Below are positions 36,950 to 46,763 of a DNA stretch of 64,000 bases, in pieces. Below the pieces are notes generated by a model. The model searched no databases. It was given only the letters and a program-made list of their open reading frames with translations, and had not been told where the DNA came from. The stretch lies in assembly GCF_003712195.1 (NCBI RefSeq), contig NZ_RDSD01000003.1, positions 124,001 through 188,000 of the forward strand, read 5' to 3'. The translations under genes were made by a program, and so were the position numbers. Numbering within the stretch: the first letter of the stretch is position 1; each line of letters opens with the position of its first letter. The stretch comes from Proteiniphilum sp. X52 (GTDB lineage Bacteria > Bacteroidota > Bacteroidia > Bacteroidales > Dysgonomonadaceae).

Positions 36950-39757
36950 TCACCATGCATCTTTTACACAACGGAATCCCACTGTTGCCTTTCTTTCGAA
37001 CGACGAGGAAACCCGGAGCAGGTATTGTCTGAAATTCAATTCACGGGGGCCTCCCTGTACATACCAGAAACTTGATTTTGGTGAAAAATAACTTCCTCCT
37101 TTTATCATTATATACCTGTAAGTAGTATTATCATAAACATCATTTGTCAACTGCCATACACAACCTACCAAATCATATAATCCATAGGGATTCTTCCCTT
37201 CTTCATATTTTCCGACCGGATAAAGCGAGCCGTCTCCCAAATTGCACCGGGTTGAATCGATCCCTTTTATTCTCCATACAGAAAGAGTATTAGTGATAAA
37301 CTCTTCTTCTCTTTCCACAGGCGTTCTTTGTATCCAGGGCCATTCATTTCCATCTGCGGTCTGGGCTGCATACTGCCACTCCAATTCGGTTGGGATACGT
37401 TTTCCTGCCCATTTGGCATAGGCCTTCGCATCTTCAAGTGTCACATAAATTACAGGATAGTGTTCCTGTCCTTTGGGAATCTCTTTATTTATCCAATGTT
37501 TCAGGAAATTTGTTGTATCACCCGGTTGATAGTCAGTTGCTTCTAAAAACTCTTTATATTGTGTATTGGTAACCGGATATTGATCCATAAAAAATTTTCT
37601 CATAGATATTTTCTCACCCTTGGATGTCAGATTATCAGGATAAGGAATGAAAGAGTCGCCTACTCTGTAACTATCGCATTTAAAAATCCCGGCAGGTATA
37701 GTGACCATACCTGTAGGCGCTGTTTTCACTTTCTCTGTGATTTCAGTTTCCGATATCAAACGTACTGTGCCGGGTGTTATATGAATTATCCTCTCATCGA
37801 TTAATTCTTTTCCCTCAAACGCTTGAATGATAAATTTTCCTTCTTTATCCGGAAATACATCCTGTAATCGAATTGTTTGCAGCTTCGTGTCATATTCAGC
37901 AGGAATATTTTCATAACCCGGCTCTCCTGACCAGATCCTGATTTTATCACCCTTTTTGGAAGAGAAAGAAAGTTTATCGCCACTCAACATAACAGACAAT
38001 AATTTTGGAAACCGGGCGATTGCTGATACCGAGCTTTCATTATTTGTGCCCAGGTCAAAACAATTAAATCCGTCTATTTTTATTTTTACATAGTCTTTAT
38101 CCCCAATCTTATTGACAAGCACTTCTTCATGTTTAAAAAGGTTAACAAAATGCCAGGAATCCCCACTCTCTACCTGAAATAAGTTTCCATCATATCCGGA
38201 CGGACGCAAGTTTAAGATTGTATAGACTGTCTTTGTTTCTGTTGCCCATCTATTCACATACATACTATCAATCGATGTGGGGATTAGCGGGGTAAAATCG
38301 TATTGGAAGAAATTTGCACTGTTTTCCCTTTGGATCATAAGCAGTTTACCCCAATATTGCATTTGTTGATCAGACCATTCAAATCTTCCGGGGGGGAAAC
38401 TGTTTATCTCCGTGCCATATCCGTTGAAAAATGAAAGATTGAATTCTCTTTTTATCGGTTCGCGTGCTTCCTCTGCCACTCTGAAAATGGCAAAATCAGG
38501 CTTTATGAATTTATTTAAATTCAGTACAGGCGGGTAATAAAGGGCATTATGCACTCTGCCGGAAGCAATTCCCTGCATATCACGAGGCACAGCCATTCCC
38601 TCACTATACATTACAACTCCTTTGCGGGCAGCATCCACCGCATTCTGTAATTCGACACTTGATCCACCTTTGGTATCAAGCACGAATCCGTCAATATCCG
38701 CCACTCCGGTAATATTGGTCATCCCGTCGAAATGACCTTCATCCGAACGGGTACTTTCGTCCCATGGATTGTAGCATAAGAAGAAGTAAGTTCCCATTTT
38801 GTGGCATAGATCCGATATCTCCCTTAATTTCGTGTATCCACCCGGCAAATCCCGAAACATATCCCATTGATTTCGCTGGTCCATCCCTAATGCGGGCCAT
38901 GTGGGCCAAATGCCATACACATCATAGCCACCCATCAGACTTTTCATTTTTTCAAGATACTGCTGTACATGAAACGAATTGTCTTTATAATCAAAGAATC
39001 GTTTATCCCAGGTCATCATGAGATTAACCGCGAAGCAGTCCCGAATCCATTTCAGGTCTTCCCTCTCGATCAATGAATTATCGAATGTGCCTACCGGAAC
39101 ATCATACAATAACCTATCCTGGAACATTAACTTCAAACCATTTTGCCAATCACCCTTATATTTATCCAGCCAGAAATTGTACTCAATGATGCCATCAGGA
39201 TATAGGATTGTTTCAAAGCGTCTTAAATTTCCATTTTTCAGACTTTTATTATCACGTCGTACCAATGCAACAATATTATCTTCTCCATCTGTTTCCGCAC
39301 AAGTAAATCCTAATTCCCAGGCATTGTCGGGCAGAATAACATTCAGGGGTTCATGATCCGGTCGGAACAAATACGTACGGGAAAGGCCATGCGAGCCTTT
39401 CCCCGTGATATATATGTTTTTTTTATTTCGTCCCAACGGAACAATATTGTGTAAAATCAATGTATCTGCAGAAATATTTTTAAAGCTGATTATTCCTTGA
39501 ATCCCCAATTGGGATGTTTGCATCAAAAAAGATACATCCATAATCCCGGAGGAAGTAACTGTTGAGTATTCTGTTTCTCCTATCTGATACGTAGTCAGTG
39601 GCAACTCTTCAGGAAAGATAATGTCCGGTTCAATGGATTGAAATGACAAATGGCTTCCTTCATTGAACCGTATTGACTCCAAAGATTGGCTGCACAGTGG
39701 ATGTATAGAACACACTATGAGAAAAATAATGGCCAACAGTTTTTTTAAATCTTCCAT
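36950..39757 (-). CDS. Secreted glycosidase-like barrel fused to a cysteine-less FGE/SUMF1-type domain
   Basis: After a signal peptide, residues about 25-235 are beta-rich. Residues 240-500 look like a TIM-barrel glycosidase: YGIWPTWPALGMDQRNQWDM, then GFVLDTKGG with Asp361 and MYSEGMA with Glu386 as possible catalytic pair. A further beta region follows, and from about 680 to 935 there is a formylglycine-generating-enzyme-type domain (MVTIPAGIF, GKRIPTELEWQYAA, GGSYFS, VGFRC). In true FGE the copper-binding cysteines lie in a GGSxxCHxSYC context; here the places are Ser892 and Phe897. It therefore cannot work as FGE and is probably a binding or structural module. It starts 3 bases after the upstream lipoprotein stop. 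Confidence 0.7.
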   Translation of the reverse strand: MEDLKKLLAIIFLIVCSIHPLCSQSLESIRFNEGSHLSFQSIEPDIIFPEELPLTTYQIGETEYSTVTSSGIMDVSFLMQTSQLGIQGIISFKNISADTLILHNIVPLGRNKKNIYITGKGSHGLSRTYLFRPDHEPLNVILPDNAWELGFTCAETDGEDNIVALVRRDNKSLKNGNLRRFETILYPDGIIEYNFWLDKYKGDWQNGLKLMFQDRLLYDVPVGTFDNSLIEREDLKWIRDCFAVNLMMTWDKRFFDYKDNSFHVQQYLEKMKSLMGGYDVYGIWPTWPALGMDQRNQWDMFRDLPGGYTKLREISDLCHKMGTYFFLCYNPWDESTRSDEGHFDGMTNITGVADIDGFVLDTKGGSSVELQNAVDAARKGVVMYSEGMAVPRDMQGIASGRVHNALYYPPVLNLNKFIKPDFAIFRVAEEAREPIKREFNLSFFNGYGTEINSFPPGRFEWSDQQMQYWGKLLMIQRENSANFFQYDFTPLIPTSIDSMYVNRWATETKTVYTILNLRPSGYDGNLFQVESGDSWHFVNLFKHEEVLVNKIGDKDYVKIKIDGFNCFDLGTNNESSVSAIARFPKLLSVMLSGDKLSFSSKKGDKIRIWSGEPGYENIPAEYDTKLQTIRLQDVFPDKEGKFIIQAFEGKELIDERIIHITPGTVRLISETEITEKVKTAPTGMVTIPAGIFKCDSYRVGDSFIPYPDNLTSKGEKISMRKFFMDQYPVTNTQYKEFLEATDYQPGDTTNFLKHWINKEIPKGQEHYPVIYVTLEDAKAYAKWAGKRIPTELEWQYAAQTADGNEWPWIQRTPVEREEEFITNTLSVWRIKGIDSTRCNLGDGSLYPVGKYEEGKNPYGLYDLVGCVWQLTNDVYDNTTYRYIMIKGGSYFSPKSSFWYVQGGPRELNFRQYLLRVSSSFERKATVGFRCVKDAW

Positions 39758-39760
39758 AGA

Positions 39761-41188
39761 CTAATCAAGAGTTTGTTTTTTGATGGCATTGTTATAATCT
39801 ACAACATAGTGCCACCAATTATTCAATTTTCCATCATTCGGATTAATCCCCTTGTAACGAGGCATATGGGAGAGATAATACTTCATCCATCCTAATTGCC
39901 AGGAACCCTGAGGATTTCCCCATTCTGTCCGATTCACACTTCTGGCCTCATTTCCTCTTAAATAAGGATAGTTCAGCCAATCATCCACATAACTAAGGAT
40001 ATATGTCTCGTTGCCAAAATCATAATCCTGTTGTCCGTTAGGTGGGAAATGCACATTTCCTATCTGGGCTTTACCTTTCTCAAATTTATCATACCGCAAA
40101 CCATAGGCAGAGTATTTTTCCCATGTGGAAAGTTGAGACAGGCTGGTTTTATTGTCATAATTCCACCATCCGTAAACCTGCATCATGGTTGATTCAAAAC
40201 GATGTCCATAACTTTCCAGTGCACAAGCCAGATCCCGTTCGTAATTCAATCCCATAATACTGAGTAGTTCCGTACAAGTGGGATTTTCATTCGGAGGAGA
40301 GTTAATCCAAAAAGCATCTTTGCCCATCATATGCGATTCCCACATTCCACCATAAGGAAAAGTCCAAACCCACACTTCATGAATTTCCCCCTTGTCCCGC
40401 ATTTTATCAAAACCATAATGGGCGACCATCGCGTTATAATCATATGAAGTACCTATTTCTTTAAAAGTTTCCCAATTTTCCTCCCCAAGGTATTTCGCTA
40501 CTTCATCCACTGATAACAATCTCTTCTCGGGATCATTTTTGAGATAAGTAAATAGTTGCCCGGCATCAATTTCCTTCACAATCTGGTAATCTATGGTATA
40601 TCCTGAAACTTCTTCCAGCGTCTTTTCATAATTTTGGGAAAGTTCCACCGGATCATTCCATTTAAAGCTGTATCCGGGAGTGATAAAGAGTTCGTGAAGG
40701 CGTTTGTTTTGAGGTAATAAAACGGGGTTTTCATACACCACGGCAACTTTTACCGTAATGGTTTCTGCATTGGCATTTTCCAGATATATTGACTGATCAG
40801 TTTTTTTGTCTTTCGTGAAGTCCAAAAATTCAGTTTCTGCCTGCTGCCTCATATTATGTTTGAATACGTTCAAATAGTATACTCCATTTATTTTTTCAAA
40901 TGTCTGGTTATTTTTATTGAACTCATTCCCTGTAAACCTGACAATACCTTTGGCATCTGTTTTTTTTGATATGATTATATTTCTGCCATGATCTCGATCC
41001 TCCGCAGAACTGTAAATTTCCACGGTCGCACCTTCCATTTTTCTCCCTGTCTGATCTGTAATTGTAATATTCAACCCTAAGGATATCACATTATCATCCC
41101 TGTTCTTCTTACAAGAAATAAAATAAAATACCGAGGTTGATATCAGAAAACAAAGAGAATATTTAACCAATGCTCCATTCATTCGCAT
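39761..41188 (-). CDS. Unrecognised PUL lipoprotein with Ig-like N-terminal domain
   Basis: From the Met at 41188 (a second is at 41182) a signal peptide leads to lipobox-like FISC. The first roughly 110 mature residues form a transthyretin/carboxypeptidase-regulatory-type sandwich (VEIYSSAEDRDHG, DAKGIVRF). The remaining 330 residues match no family I know. They are rich in Trp, Tyr and His, with motifs HEVWVWTFPYGGMWESHMMG and GHRFESTMMQVYGWWNY, which could form a catalytic or glycan-binding pocket. The Trp/His/Glu-rich motifs and operon position between SusD and a glycosidase suggest a secreted enzyme or surface glycan-binding protein. Evidence for activity is lacking. Confidence 0.55.
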   Translation of the reverse strand: MRMNGALVKYSLCFLISTSVFYFISCKKNRDDNVISLGLNITITDQTGRKMEGATVEIYSSAEDRDHGRNIIISKKTDAKGIVRFTGNEFNKNNQTFEKINGVYYLNVFKHNMRQQAETEFLDFTKDKKTDQSIYLENANAETITVKVAVVYENPVLLPQNKRLHELFITPGYSFKWNDPVELSQNYEKTLEEVSGYTIDYQIVKEIDAGQLFTYLKNDPEKRLLSVDEVAKYLGEENWETFKEIGTSYDYNAMVAHYGFDKMRDKGEIHEVWVWTFPYGGMWESHMMGKDAFWINSPPNENPTCTELLSIMGLNYERDLACALESYGHRFESTMMQVYGWWNYDNKTSLSQLSTWEKYSAYGLRYDKFEKGKAQIGNVHFPPNGQQDYDFGNETYILSYVDDWLNYPYLRGNEARSVNRTEWGNPQGSWQLGWMKYYLSHMPRYKGINPNDGKLNNWWHYVVDYNNAIKKQTLD

Positions 41189-41304
41189 AATAAATTTAAT
41201 ATAAATCCATTGTAGATCCTCATACAATTAATTCTGTACTCTTCGTTATAATATTAGAATATCATAAACAAGACCTACAATGGATTGAAGATAAAAATGA
41301 TATG

Positions 41305-41706
41305 CTAATTAAGTACGATATAGTGGTAAGTATGCCCATCGTTCATTAAAAGATAACGAGTTATATCGTTTTTAATAATCCCATCTTTTTCAACTCTTAT
41401 ATAATAAATTCCTTTTGCTTTCTGAGTATCCAAACCGGGTTCGAAATCTTTTAAAGAAAAAACCGCTTCGCCGTCTGCACCAGTATTGCGTGTTGAAAGA
41501 ATATTCGTATTGTTGTCCCGGTCCTGATTGGTTTTATAAATATTTACAAGTACGTCGGCAACGGGTTGTGTCATGTTGTCGTCACTAAATACCTGCACGT
41601 GAAATTCCCAGGGGGTTGCTTTTTGGAATTCTTCAAATATTCCGGATCTATCACAAGACATCACGAATATTGAAAAGATTATAAAAGATATTATTTTGAT
41701 TTTCAT
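41305..41706 (-). CDS. Small Ig-like surface lipoprotein of the PUL
   Basis: This 133-residue lipoprotein (lipobox VMSC) consists of one beta-sandwich of the carboxypeptidase-regulatory type. Its segment VNIYKTNQDRDNNTNILSTR and GADGEAVF closely parallels the N-terminal domain of the next gene, implying a duplication. It follows susD by 27 bases. In this position it may help anchor or present glycan, or assist the SusCD complex, as SusE/F-like proteins do, although it is much smaller. Confidence 0.6.
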   Translation of the reverse strand: MKIKIISFIIFSIFVMSCDRSGIFEEFQKATPWEFHVQVFSDDNMTQPVADVLVNIYKTNQDRDNNTNILSTRNTGADGEAVFSLKDFEPGLDTQKAKGIYYIRVEKDGIIKNDITRYLLMNDGHTYHYIVLN

Positions 41707-41733
41707 ATAATTAAAATTATTTATTACATACGA

Positions 41734-43266
41734 TTAAAACTCATATTGGTCATTTTTATCCTGTTCTCCACCGAAAGTGTAAGATTCAATATCATAGAAG
41801 CCAAGTTCCAGTATTGGGATAGGTAATTGACGGAACGATCTGGTGGTCAATTGAAATTTATCGATAGGAGTACGGCGTCTATCATAAAATGGAGTAGCGG
41901 TATATGCATATCCGCATTCAACAAATCGTTCATAATAGATCGCCTCTAAAATTTTTTCTTTGGACGAATTATTATCTATATCGTTCAACCTGCCTCTATT
42001 CACACGGGTGAGATTCACCATTTGAATCGCTTTGGATATTTCGGACGTCTGGAGTGCAGCTTCTGCATATAAGAGATCTGATTCTGCTTTAGTGAAAAAA
42101 TAGAGGTCTCCTTCTCCCGATTGTTGTCCTGTTTCCGAAAAACGATTAAGTACATATGAACTGTATTTTGTATATCCGTCATAGGATAAACCACCTGTCG
42201 GAGTATTCACAGAGGGATAATACACAAAATCGGTACCTAATCTAAAATCTGGAGAATCAGCTTCAGGCAATGTCTGACCTTGTCCGAAATCGGTTGGAAG
42301 CGGCCAAATTGCTCCGGGATCACCGGGATAAGCCATCATATTAATAACCCTCATTCCAACTCTGCCCCACTGATTGCCTCCCGGCCATGAGGCGGCAGCA
42401 TAAGACCACACATCCCATCCTTGTAGAGGTAGCTTTGCTTTTACATCTTCTGAAAGCCCTTCTGCTATATATTTCTTTACTTCAGCCCAATCTACTGATC
42501 CATACATATCCTTGTTCCTCGGATGATACGCTATAGATCTGGCAGCCATGAAATTAGCAAACTGTCTCAGTTTAACATTATTACCCACGATATCGGATGG
42601 CAACAGACCGCCGAAGTTTGTAAAACTATGAGCGTTGCATATCTCAATACATTGATCCAAATAGCCAAGGGCTAATTCTTTGGTCTCCAGAGCCGGTCGG
42701 ATATTGTCAGCAGTAATTGACTGAAGATCAGAATCCTCAGTAATTAAAAAACATTGATCAAATAATAAACTTAATTCGGTATAAAAAGCACCCATTAAAA
42801 AATAGCAATTTGCCAGTATTTTAAATGTTTGATCCTTGTTATCTTCTTGATATACCAGTTGATTTTCTTTTATGGTTGCCAGCATGTTCCTGACAGTGCT
42901 GATTTTACTGTAATGATTATACCATAATGTCCGGGGAAAACCTGCATTTTTATCCGTATTTGGAATCATGGGTTTTTCATAGTTCCTCCTATAGTAATAA
43001 GATTGCAGATCCCAGTTTCCTGCTCCAGCTGTAAAAGCATCTGAATTTGTCGCCAATATCCATGTATCACCATCATTGGATGCAAGCATGTGATGCCACC
43101 AATTATTATATGCTCCGCTTATCAAAGAGGGATACTGATTAATATCTCCCATAACCGTTGAAATATCCGGCTGATGATCGTTCTTAATATCCAGACCCGA
43201 AAAATATGGTTCACATGCGGTCAGATACAGGAATATAAAATACGAAATGAATATTTTTTTTTTCAT
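41734..43266 (-). CDS. SusD/RagB-family glycan-binding lipoprotein of the PUL
   Basis: This is the surface lipoprotein that pairs with the SusC-type importer 11 bases upstream. The signal peptide ends in lipobox LTAC (Cys18). The helical N-terminal half includes NCYFLMGAFYTELSLLFDQ, and the C-terminal half has the conserved FFTKAESDLLYAEAAL and YYERFVECGY segments, ending with LPIPILELG. Length (510 residues) is normal. The substrate is presumed to be the same glycan attacked by the GH127-type enzymes downstream. Confidence 0.93.
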   Translation of the reverse strand: MKKKIFISYFIFLYLTACEPYFSGLDIKNDHQPDISTVMGDINQYPSLISGAYNNWWHHMLASNDGDTWILATNSDAFTAGAGNWDLQSYYYRRNYEKPMIPNTDKNAGFPRTLWYNHYSKISTVRNMLATIKENQLVYQEDNKDQTFKILANCYFLMGAFYTELSLLFDQCFLITEDSDLQSITADNIRPALETKELALGYLDQCIEICNAHSFTNFGGLLPSDIVGNNVKLRQFANFMAARSIAYHPRNKDMYGSVDWAEVKKYIAEGLSEDVKAKLPLQGWDVWSYAAASWPGGNQWGRVGMRVINMMAYPGDPGAIWPLPTDFGQGQTLPEADSPDFRLGTDFVYYPSVNTPTGGLSYDGYTKYSSYVLNRFSETGQQSGEGDLYFFTKAESDLLYAEAALQTSEISKAIQMVNLTRVNRGRLNDIDNNSSKEKILEAIYYERFVECGYAYTATPFYDRRRTPIDKFQLTTRSFRQLPIPILELGFYDIESYTFGGEQDKNDQYEF

Positions 43267-43277
43267 AATTGCAAGAA

Positions 43278-46200
43278 TTAAAATTCAATAGTTACTGTGC
43301 CTGTAATAGTTCTGATATCAGAAGGATATTTTGGCGTATCCGATCCGTTCAATGTTCCTCCTTCTACGGTTCTTGTTTCCGGATCAGGTCCTGAGTATTT
43401 TGTCAGAGTAAATAAGTTTCTACCTACTACACCACATTTGATGCTGTTAATGAATGAGATTCCCCATTTTTGTAATTGTTGTGCGGTCAGATTATAATTC
43501 AACGACATTTCCCGCATTTTTAAAAATGTAGCATCCTCTGTAAATGATGCTCTGGAATGCTGATTCGCATATGACATAGGCTTCCTTTGTTCCCACGGAC
43601 GATCCGACATATCCCAGAAAGCGGCATTTCTTCCGGCAAAAGACATATACACTTTGGTATTATTATATAATACACCACCCTGTTGCCATGAGAGTGTAAA
43701 ATAGAACATCCAGTTTTTGTAATTCAACACATTTATTAAATTAACATTAAAGTCAGGGATCATATTTCCGATAAACTCATTCTGAGAGGTTGCACCATTC
43801 TCATCCAATATCGACATTTTAGCTTCGTCCCGGGTCCCTATCATATCTTTCCGAACGACATATCCATAATTATTAATGGTAAAAACATCCTCAACCGTCT
43901 GTCCCGGTTTTATGAGTGTGCTTGTCTTTACCTGATCCAGAGAGGTTGCAAATTTACTGGAATAGAGATTTCCATACTTCTCATGGGATGCGACTTTTGT
44001 ATATCCGATAGTAAAATCCGGTCTGCCCAATTCTCCGACATACTCTGTCAGCTTATCCCAAGTTAGGGTTGCATCCCATCTCCAGTCGTTCCTTTGCAGC
44101 AGGTTCGCATTAAGTGAGATTTCATGACTATGTACAAAAAACTCTCCAATATTTATATTCTGATACTGAAAACCCGTTACACCTGATACGGTCATCACAT
44201 AGGGTAAGTCGGTATTTCTTTTGTTTGAGTAGGTATAAGACAAATCAATTCGATTTAAAAAACGCGTATCTATCCCAACTTCAAGTTCCTGTGATAATGC
44301 GGGTTTGAGTTTTTTATTTCCTAATTGGGCTCCGCCATATAAAGTGCCATTGCTAAGAGAGAAGGTTTCGTATTTGGCACCATAATCCGGTAGGATCCCG
44401 GCTGTGCCATACGATATGCGAGGTTTAAACATTTGGAAATAGGGTATTTTGAAATCTTCGGTTACATTCCATGCACCGGAAATCCGATAATATGTTTGCC
44501 ATATGTTATCATCTCCAATCACAGACGCTCCGTCTCTTCTTACCAGACCATCCAGGATATATTTGCCTTTATAATCAAGATTACCTACTGCGGTGTAACT
44601 ATTGGACACAATGCGGCTTCCCCAGGAAGAATGATCTCGTGTCTCCGGATCGGCCAATTCCAAAGAGGTATTGTTCATCCCTGAAACAGCAAGTCTGGAC
44701 CCGTTGCCCCATAAACCTTCTGATTTTGAGTCTTCATATAAATACTGCAACTTCAGTGTGGTGGTGATGTCATCAAAAGATTTCGTAAAAAGACCGCTCA
44801 ATTCGAAGTTATGCTTAAATGTATTTCCGGACCCTTTGTATACATAACCCTCATCCCGGGTGCTTCCATCCGGATAATTCACCAAAAGGCGTCCTTTTGG
44901 CGTCAGGTCTTCATCCTGATAGTGGAAAAAATCTAAATTATAATTAACGCTGAATGTTGACCAGAGGGTGGGTATATAGCGAATTCCATAATTTCCTAAA
45001 AAACGGTTTGCTGTCCCGCGTTGTATTTTATTGTTTATATCGTACAGAGGATTAATATTATTACGAGTGGATACAATATTCGGATTGACCTTATATGGGG
45101 TACCGTCCAGATTATCCGCAAAGAAATTGGCATTGGGATCAGCATAATAGATGTCGTCGAAATTTACGGAGCGACGGTCATTAATCGTCCTTACGTAAAG
45201 ATTTGATAAGGTAAGCGAAACGGTATTGGAAATCCTGTTATCGAGATTAACCCTGAAACTGTGTCGTTTGACGCCGTCCAGATCACGCACGATTCCGGGA
45301 TTATGCGTATATTGAATAGAAGCGTAATAACTCATATCCCCATCCCGGGATCGGCTGGTTATGCCTGCAGTCGTGGAATTGAAAAGACGGGGAGTAAAGA
45401 AATCATTATATGAATTACTGGACATATTGTATTTATTGTCCCAGATCTGGTCATCGTCCAAAACTCCTCGTGTGGGTTCTCCATTTTCATCGACTACATG
45501 TCCGTGGGCGGTCGTTCTTAAAGGTAAAAAACCTATCCAGTTAGCTCCGATCTCGCTTTTTAATGTAACTCTTGAAGTTCCGCTTTCCAAATTACCCCCT
45601 CTTTTGGTGATAATATTCACCACACCCGCCGCGGCTTTTGAACCGTAAAAAGAAGCCGCGGCCGCCCCTTTGATGACCTCAATACTTTCAACATCTTCCA
45701 TGTTAATATCTTTCAACACGCCTGCGGTAATAATACCATCAATAATAATTAACGGCTGAGATGTGCCTGTAAATGAGGTTGTTCCGCGTAATTGAATTAC
45801 CGGTTCATCCATTGGATTTCCAGTGGTGGAGAAAACCTTTATACCTGGCATTTTCCCTGACAAAGTTGAAGCAACATTGAGTCCCGGTACTTCTTTTATG
45901 ACTTCGTTGCTTACCTTTTCCACGGTAAAAGATAATTTTTCTTTTGAGGTTCCTTTTGCGACACCTGTAACAACAACTTCTTCTAAAATTTTTGTATCCT
46001 CTTCCATTATTATTTCAACATATGATCTGTTTTTCGGGTCAAAATTCATATCCTGAAAGCCTATATAAGAAATTTTTAATACAGCACCGTTGTTTACCTC
46101 TAAGGTGAAATTCCCGTCAATATCAGTTACCGTTCCATTGGATGTACCGATTTCTATAATATTTGCACCGATAATAGGTCCCTTTCCGGAGTCTGACACT

Positions 46201-46430
46201 TTACCTGTAATCCGTTTTTTATTTTGCTGGGTAATTACCGTCGCAATGCTTGAATTATGCGCTTCAGTATTTATTTCAGCTAAAAAAATCTCAGAGGAAT
46301 TTGCGAACAAGGTAACCGAGCTGAAAAGAACAATGAGCAGTAAAAATATTCTCATTTTTACCTTTTTCATCATACGATCGACCAATGTCGAAAGGATCAT
46401 ACCGTTATTTTGAAGACTAATGTTATTCAT
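43278..46430 (-). CDS. SusC-family TonB-dependent transporter of the PUL
   Basis: This outer-membrane importer takes up the oligosaccharides released by the PUL enzymes. The N-terminal stretch up to SSVTLFANS is a long signal region; the start could be any of several Met codons (46430, 46400, 46373). A long polar N-terminus ahead of the hydrophobic signal is common in this group, so 46430 is kept. Next come the carboxypeptidase-regulatory domain (ITGKVSDSGKGPIIGANI), TonB box EEVVVTGVAKGTS, plug motif VIQLRGTTSF with SVEVIKG-like VESIEVIKGAAA, then a beta-barrel ending in TGTVTIEF. Length is 1050 residues. No STN domain is present, so anti-sigma control is not expected. Confidence 0.95.
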   Translation of the reverse strand: MNNISLQNNGMILSTLVDRMMKKVKMRIFLLLIVLFSSVTLFANSSEIFLAEINTEAHNSSIATVITQQNKKRITGKVSDSGKGPIIGANIIEIGTSNGTVTDIDGNFTLEVNNGAVLKISYIGFQDMNFDPKNRSYVEIIMEEDTKILEEVVVTGVAKGTSKEKLSFTVEKVSNEVIKEVPGLNVASTLSGKMPGIKVFSTTGNPMDEPVIQLRGTTSFTGTSQPLIIIDGIITAGVLKDINMEDVESIEVIKGAAAASFYGSKAAAGVVNIITKRGGNLESGTSRVTLKSEIGANWIGFLPLRTTAHGHVVDENGEPTRGVLDDDQIWDNKYNMSSNSYNDFFTPRLFNSTTAGITSRSRDGDMSYYASIQYTHNPGIVRDLDGVKRHSFRVNLDNRISNTVSLTLSNLYVRTINDRRSVNFDDIYYADPNANFFADNLDGTPYKVNPNIVSTRNNINPLYDINNKIQRGTANRFLGNYGIRYIPTLWSTFSVNYNLDFFHYQDEDLTPKGRLLVNYPDGSTRDEGYVYKGSGNTFKHNFELSGLFTKSFDDITTTLKLQYLYEDSKSEGLWGNGSRLAVSGMNNTSLELADPETRDHSSWGSRIVSNSYTAVGNLDYKGKYILDGLVRRDGASVIGDDNIWQTYYRISGAWNVTEDFKIPYFQMFKPRISYGTAGILPDYGAKYETFSLSNGTLYGGAQLGNKKLKPALSQELEVGIDTRFLNRIDLSYTYSNKRNTDLPYVMTVSGVTGFQYQNINIGEFFVHSHEISLNANLLQRNDWRWDATLTWDKLTEYVGELGRPDFTIGYTKVASHEKYGNLYSSKFATSLDQVKTSTLIKPGQTVEDVFTINNYGYVVRKDMIGTRDEAKMSILDENGATSQNEFIGNMIPDFNVNLINVLNYKNWMFYFTLSWQQGGVLYNNTKVYMSFAGRNAAFWDMSDRPWEQRKPMSYANQHSRASFTEDATFLKMREMSLNYNLTAQQLQKWGISFINSIKCGVVGRNLFTLTKYSGPDPETRTVEGGTLNGSDTPKYPSDIRTITGTVTIEF

Positions 46431-46763
46431 ACTATCATATTAATTTTATTTCATTTTTTCCAATTTTAAACGTAGGAACTGATTTTATCTGTTCACCATA
46501 GCTGGTAGATACCTGAATCTTATCCGATTCTCATTTCTTGATAGATCTAAATTGGTTTTTCTCATAGGCATTCATATTTTTAAATTAAAATATAAGTATA
46601 TAGTACAAAAAGAAATATTTCAAAGCATTGATAATTAAATAGTACACTGAATACCGCCATAATCATCACAAAGATGAATATGTTTAAATTATGGAAAATG
46701 AACTATTGTTCCAAAAAAATGCAAAATCGTATCAAACTAAGGTGAACAGTGTCTAAGTGGTAA
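46431..46763. promoter_or_regulatory. Control region between the PUL regulator and susC
   Basis: This 333-base AT-rich gap must contain the susC promoter on the minus strand and the end of the hybrid regulator transcript. A short inverted repeat ATATTTT-TAAATT-AAAATAT at 46574-46593 is the only notable structure. No exact TAnnTTTG box was seen. Hybrid two-component regulators typically bind this kind of upstream region in PULs. Confidence 0.5.
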
